Part shown: one piece after another, positions 60,536 through 64,000 of the stretch
Numbering within the stretch: the first letter of the stretch is position 1
Layout of the letters: every line of letters begins with the position of its first letter
NCBI RefSeq assembly: GCF_014489635.1
Contig: NZ_CP060828.1
Span: forward strand, 5,264,501 to 5,328,500
Direction of reading: 5' to 3'
DNA from: Streptomyces roseirectus
GTDB lineage: Bacteria > Actinomycetota > Actinomycetes > Streptomycetales > Streptomycetaceae
Length of the DNA: 64,000 bases
Translations under genes and position numbers: made by a program
Notes under the pieces: generated by a model
Database searches by the model: none
What the model was told of the DNA's origin: nothing
What the model saw: the letters and a program-made list of their open reading frames with translations, nothing else

Positions 60536-61378
60536 TCAACCCCCGAAGTCGCCCCGATGATCCGCGGCCCACCGGTCGTAGCCTCGCGCGGGATGCCCGG
60601 TGATCCGCTCGACGACGTCGTTGACCGGCGCGGGCTTGCCGACCGCCTGCGCCATGAGGGCGAACAGCGCGGCCAGGAACTCGCCGTCCATGAACCGGCT
60701 CATCTGCTCCAGCACGGGCTCCGGATCGAGGTCTTCGACGGTGAGCGGCCGCCCCAGCGTCTCGCCGAGGACGCGGACCTGCTGGGCCTGGGTCAGCGAC
60801 TCGGGGCCGGTCAGGTCGTAGGCCCGCCCCGCGTGTCCGCCGTCGATCAGGATCCGCGCGGCCACCTCGGCGACGTCCCGCTCGTGCACGGCGCTGACGG
60901 CCGCTTCGGTGTACGGCGCGCGAATCACGTCACCGCCCTGGAGCTGCATCGCGAACGTCAACGAGTTGATGGCGGGGAACAGCAGCCGCAGGAACGTCCA
61001 CTCGATCCCGGACGCCTCGACGGCCCGCTCGACGTCGCGGTGGTACTGGGCGATGACGTCGGGCTGTCGCTCGGCGCCCGGGACGACCGCCCCCGAGGAC
61101 AGCAGCACCAGCCGCCGCACCCCGGCCCGGCCCGCGGCGGCCAGCAGCGGAGCGACGTCCATCCCGTACTGGAGAACCAGAAAGGCGGCCTCGACGCCGG
61201 CCAGCGCCGCCGGCAGCGTCTCGGGCTCGGTCAGATCGGCCCGGACGACGTCGACCTCCGGCGCGAACCCGGCCCGCTCCGGAGCACGGGTCAGCGCCCG
61301 CACCGGGACACCCGCGGCGACCAGCTCCTCCACCGCCTGACGTCCGAAGTGAGCGGTGGCACCGATGACGAGATACAT
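60536..61378 (-). CDS. NmrA-like NAD(P)-binding protein
   Basis: This 280-residue protein has the atypical short-chain reductase fold. The Rossmann start is MYLVIGATAHFGRQAVEELVAAG with RALTRAPERA for cofactor choice, followed by VDVVRADLTEPETL, RRLVLLSSGAVVPG and TFLRLLFPAINSL. The catalytic Tyr-x-x-x-Lys of true reductases is absent, as in NmrA-type redox sensors or quinone oxidoreductase-like proteins. It lies 51 nt after the epoxide hydrolase gene on the same strand and probably shares its transcript. Confidence 0.85.
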   Translation of the reverse strand: MYLVIGATAHFGRQAVEELVAAGVPVRALTRAPERAGFAPEVDVVRADLTEPETLPAALAGVEAAFLVLQYGMDVAPLLAAAGRAGVRRLVLLSSGAVVPGAERQPDVIAQYHRDVERAVEASGIEWTFLRLLFPAINSLTFAMQLQGGDVIRAPYTEAAVSAVHERDVAEVAARILIDGGHAGRAYDLTGPESLTQAQQVRVLGETLGRPLTVEDLDPEPVLEQMSRFMDGEFLAALFALMAQAVGKPAPVNDVVERITGHPARGYDRWAADHRGDFGG

Positions 61379-61429
61379 GGGGTTTCCTTTCGTGCGCTTA
61401 CAGAGGGTTTGTCGGCAACCGGCGGCGGA

Positions 61430-62614
61430 TCAGCGGACCTTGCCGAAGAACTGCCGGATGTCACCGACGAGCAGATCGGGAGCGTCGTGCGCGGCGAAGT
61501 GCCCGCCCCGGTCGTAGACGTTCCAGGAGACGATGTTCGTGTGGTCGCGGTCGGCGAACGCCCGGACGGACTGGAAGTCCCAGGCGAAGTTGGCCAGGCC
61601 GAGGGGCACGGTGGTCGGCTCGGGCACGGAGGTGCCCCGGCCGTTCGACTTCTGCCGGACGGGGGCCGTCGCCGCGTCCTCGTAGTAGAACCGGGCGGCC
61701 GAGGCGGCCGTGTTGGTCAGCCAGTAGACGGCGACGTTGGTGAGCACGTAGTCCGGGTCGAGCGACGGACCGAGCAGTTGCGCGTGCCAGCCCAGCAGGC
61801 CGGCCGGGGAGTCGGCCAGGGCGTGCGCCAGGTTCTGCGGCTCGGTGGACTGGAGCTTGTCGTACGCGCCCCGGTTCTGGGTGAACCACTCGGCGAACGC
61901 GAGCTTGCCGCGCTCCTCCTCGGAGAGAGCGGCCAGCTCGGCGGGGTCACCCGACGGGAACGAGAAGACCTGCGTCACGTGCACGCCGCAGACGTGCTCG
62001 GGGTCGACCCGGCCCACCTCGGGCGAGATCAGCGACCCGCCGTCGTTGCCGACCGCGCCGTACCGGTCGTACCCGAGCCGGCGCATCAGCTCGGCCCAGG
62101 CGCGGGCCACCCGGTACCGGTCCCAGCCGCGTTCCCGGGTCGGCCCGGAGAAACCGAAGCCCGGCACCGACGGAATGACGAGGTGGAACGCGTCCGCCGG
62201 GTCGCCGCCGTGCGCCCGCGGGTCGGTGAGCGGGCCGATCACGTCCAGCCACTCGACCACCGAGGTCGGCCAGCCGTGGGTCAGGACCAGCGGCGTCGCG
62301 CCCGGCTCCGGCGACCGCACGTGCAGGAAGTGGACGTTCTGGCCGTCGATCTCCGTGGTGAACTGCGGGTACGCGTTCAGCTTCGCCTCCCAGGCCCGCC
62401 AGTCGTAGCCGGTGCGCCACCGCTCGACCAGCTGTCTGACGTAGCCCACCGGGACGCCGTACTCCCAGCCGGGCGGCACCGGGCCGGCCGGCGCCGGCCC
62501 GCCCGCGGGCAGTTCCTCCGCCCACCGGGTCCGCGCCAGCCGCTCCTGGAGGTCGTCGAGGTCGGCCTGGGGGACGTCGATCCGGAACGGGGTGATCGTG
62601 CTGTCGTTCGTCAT
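61430..62614 (-). CDS. Epoxide hydrolase (EHN-type alpha/beta hydrolase)
   Basis: This 394-residue protein has the epoxide hydrolase N-terminal domain (about 8-115: [22 protein letters not shown]) and an alpha/beta-hydrolase core. The oxyanion-hole motif is [12 protein letters not shown], the candidate nucleophile is the Asp in [11 protein letters not shown], and the base His lies in [14 protein letters not shown]. Two Tyr that help open the ring probably lie in [13 protein letters not shown] and FYYED. Natural substrate unknown. It is divergent from a WYL regulator that probably controls it. The start lies 7 nt after a -10 box. Confidence 0.88.
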   Translation of the reverse strand: MTNDSTITPFRIDVPQADLDDLQERLARTRWAEELPAGGPAPAGPVPPGWEYGVPVGYVRQLVERWRTGYDWRAWEAKLNAYPQFTTEIDGQNVHFLHVRSPEPGATPLVLTHGWPTSVVEWLDVIGPLTDPRAHGGDPADAFHLVIPSVPGFGFSGPTRERGWDRYRVARAWAELMRRLGYDRYGAVGNDGGSLISPEVGRVDPEHVCGVHVTQVFSFPSGDPAELAALSEEERGKLAFAEWFTQNRGAYDKLQSTEPQNLAHALADSPAGLLGWHAQLLGPSLDPDYVLTNVAVYWLTNTAASAARFYYEDAATAPVRQKSNGRGTSVPEPTTVPLGLANFAWDFQSVRAFADRDHTNIVSWNVYDRGGHFAAHDAPDLLVGDIRQFFGKVR

Positions 62615-62621
62615 GGCCGTC

Positions 62622-62627
62622 AGCGTA
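62622..62627 (-). promoter_or_regulatory. -10 box of the leaderless epoxide hydrolase promoter
   Basis: TACGCT on the minus strand ends 7 nt before the ATG at 62614. Confidence 0.5.
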
Positions 62628-62635
62628 GGATCCCT

Positions 62636-62656
62636 TTAGGCAAGGTCCGTTCCTAA
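62636..62656. promoter_or_regulatory. Operator-like inverted repeat between divergent genes
   Basis: TTAGGCAAGGTCCGTTCCTAA has outer arms TTAGG/CCTAA and an inner GG-T-CC. It lies 9 nt upstream of the epoxide hydrolase -10 box, over the -35 area, and 21 nt before the WYL regulator start. It is a candidate site for that regulator. Confidence 0.5.
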
Positions 62657-62677
62657 TGAACCGGCAGACTCCGAAGC

Positions 62678-63664
62678 ATGTTGGAAACCTCGGCGCGGCT
62701 GCTGCGCCTGCTCTCCCTGCTCCAGACGCCCCGCGAGTGGACCGGCTCCGAACTGGCCGAGCGGCTGGCGGTCAGCACCCGCACCGTCCGCAACGACGTG
62801 GAACGCCTGCGGAACCTCGGCTACCCGGTGCACGGCACCCGGGGTTCGGTGGGCGGCTACCGGCTCGGCGCCGGCGCGGCGCTGCCGCCCCTGCTGCTCG
62901 ACGACGAGGAGGCGGTCGCGGTGGCGATCGGGCTCCGCACCGCCGCCGGGGGCACCATCACCGGGGTCGAGGAGACCTCGCTGCGCGCGCTGACCAAGCT
63001 GGAACAGGTACTCCCGGCCCGCCTCCGGCGCCGCGTCGACGCCCTCAAGCAGTACGCCGTGGCGGTGCCCCGGGACGACCCGGGCCCACGGGTGGACGCC
63101 GACACGCTGAGCACCCTCGCCGCCGCCTGCCGGGACCACGAGCGCCTGCGCTTCGACTACCGCCGCCACGACGGCTCCGAGAGCCGGCGCGAGGTCGAAC
63201 CGTACCGGCTGGTCAACTGGGGACGCCGGTGGTACCTCGTCGGATTCGACGTCGCGCGGAGCGACTGGCGGACGTTCCGGGTGGACCGCCTCCACCCCCG
63301 CACCCCGACAGGCCCCCGATTCACCCCCCGCGACCTCCCCGAGGAAGCCGTCGACCAAGTACGCCGAGGCGTCTCCTCGGCCGCCTGGCGCTACCGGACC
63401 CAGGTCATCGTCCACGCACCGGCCGACCAACTCGCCGAGCGCATCACCCCCGCCATCGGCACCATCACGCCGGTCGACGCCACCCACTGCCTCCTGGACA
63501 CCGGCGCCGACAGCATCGAAGCCCTCGCCGTCCACCTCGGCCTGCTCGGCACCGACTTCACCGTGACCCACCCCGCCGAACTCGTCGCCCTCGTCCGCAC
63601 CCTCGCCGACCGCTACGACCGCGCCACCGAGCCCCGGCCGCCTCAGCAGCCGGGACCCGCGTGA
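62678..63664 (+). CDS. YafY/WYL-domain transcriptional regulator
   Basis: This 328-residue regulator has an N-terminal DeoR-like winged helix (SARLLRLLSLLQTPREWTGSELAERLAVSTRTVRNDVERLRNLGY) and a WYL ligand-sensing domain (about 140-215: LRFDYRRHDGSESRREVEPYRLVNWGRRWYLVGFD), with a C-terminal WCX-type extension. It is divergent from the epoxide hydrolase/NmrA pair with a palindrome in the 63-nt gap. Confidence 0.9.
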   Translation: MLETSARLLRLLSLLQTPREWTGSELAERLAVSTRTVRNDVERLRNLGYPVHGTRGSVGGYRLGAGAALPPLLLDDEEAVAVAIGLRTAAGGTITGVEETSLRALTKLEQVLPARLRRRVDALKQYAVAVPRDDPGPRVDADTLSTLAAACRDHERLRFDYRRHDGSESRREVEPYRLVNWGRRWYLVGFDVARSDWRTFRVDRLHPRTPTGPRFTPRDLPEEAVDQVRRGVSSAAWRYRTQVIVHAPADQLAERITPAIGTITPVDATHCLLDTGADSIEALAVHLGLLGTDFTVTHPAELVALVRTLADRYDRATEPRPPQQPGPA

Positions 63665-63698
63665 ATCACCCTGCGCAGGCGATCGAGGACGCGCCGAC

Positions 63699-63878
63699 TC
63701 AGCGCTGGTGGTCGAGGAACACGCGGGCACGCTCGTCGAGTTCGGCCGCGACCCGTACGCCACGGGCCCGGCGACAGGCCACAGCCGCCCTGGACCACCG
63801 CCCGCAACGGCAGCACTCGGCCCCGAACACAACGGGCGGGGATTCCGAGAGCAACGCATCATGATCCACGGCAATCAC
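63699..63878 (-). CDS. Small Cys-containing protein coupled to the DYPYTYEG gene
   Basis: The GTG at 63878 overlaps the upstream stop (GTGA). The 59-residue product reads VIAVDHDALLSESPPVVFGAECC then RCGRWSRAAVACRR and ends with a charged helix (ELDERARVFLDHQR). Three close Cys (ECCRC) and one more could form a small metal site. No such gene follows the paralogue at 29215-29565. Function unknown. Confidence 0.45.
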   Translation of the reverse strand: MIAVDHDALLSESPPVVFGAECCRCGRWSRAAVACRRARGVRVAAELDERARVFLDHQR

Positions 63879-64000
63879 CCCGCGTCGGAAAACGCGTCCG
63901 CACCGAAGGGCCCACCTTCGTACGTGTACGGATAGTCCTCCCCCAAGGTCGCAAGCGCGGCGGCCCGCCGCCTCTCCCACTGCACCCGCAACTCCCACGC
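63875..64000 (-). CDS. Paralogue of the 116-residue protein (partial)
   Basis: The last 41 codons plus stop are in the window; the start lies beyond the right edge. The sequence AWELRVQWERRRAAALATL then DYPYTYEGGPFGADAF lines up with the C-terminus of the protein at 29215-29565 with few differences. It is the best internal evidence that both are real genes. Its stop is coupled to the next small gene. Confidence 0.72.
   Translation of the reverse strand, partial: AWELRVQWERRRAAALATLGEDYPYTYEGGPFGADAFSDAG

Overview
The window is chromosomal DNA from a high-GC actinomycete, almost certainly a Streptomyces. The evidence is strong third-position G/C in the genes, many GTG starts, and a core gene order (msiK, rlmB, cysS, ispF-ispD, carD, phoP-phoR/phoU, gpmA, ybjN-like, mshA, PP2C phosphatase, DUF2516, HbhA-like, XRE regulator) that I recognise from the central region of Streptomyces chromosomes. 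No rRNA operon, phage, insertion sequence, CRISPR array or biosynthetic gene cluster was seen.

Layout. 1-10 kb: a partial secreted/membrane protein, tRNA-Thr(UGU), the multiple-sugar ABC ATPase MsiK, a sugar nucleotidyltransferase, a DoxX membrane protein, then a minus-strand housekeeping block (RlmB, CysS, IspF, IspD, CarD). 10.6-14.9 kb: a lipoprotein, the phosphate regulon genes phoP-phoR and divergent phoU with a PHO box between them, and a 51-residue cysteine-rich miniprotein. 14.9-21.4 kb: a 1126-residue alanine-rich ALF-repeat secreted protein, a small secreted protein and a trypsin-fold/FG-GAP protein whose catalytic His is replaced by Ser. 21.5-32.6 kb: small metabolic and transport genes, gpmA, a low-GC patch with a broken PIN-toxin locus, a small protein with a structured leader, and the mycothiol gene mshA behind a SigR-type promoter. 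32.8-39.2 kb: an NlpC/P60 hydrolase, a PP2C phosphatase carrying a collagen-like insertion, and a DUF2516/HbhA-like/XRE block. 39.2-49.5 kb: MerR, GlxA-type and HxlR regulators, a second-type GAPDH, a low-complexity gap bounded by an inverted repeat, an oxidoreductase-ECF41 operon, and a four-gene overlapping sortase/ECF-sigma operon. 49.5-64 kb: gnd, an LCP protein, secreted proteins, a lysyl oxidase, a second low-complexity region, AraC/GyrI and WYL regulators, an epoxide hydrolase/NmrA pair, and at the end a partial paralogue of the small protein near 29 kb.

How it works together. Central carbon metabolism (GpmA, GAPDH, Gnd), isoprenoid precursor synthesis (IspD, IspF), phosphate sensing (PhoR-PhoP-PhoU), thiol redox buffering (MshA) and cell-envelope functions (NlpC/P60, LCP, sortase and its substrate, lysyl oxidase) are interleaved with local regulators sitting next to what they probably control. 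At least eight genes seem to have leaderless promoters: a TAnnnT box ends 6-8 nt before the start codon.

Three genes (a phosphotransferase, a VapC-like PIN toxin and a 48-residue protein) are each short by one base within or beside C/G-rich runs. Either the assembly has homopolymer errors or these genes are real recent pseudogenes. All function calls come from reading the sequence by eye; no database search was run.
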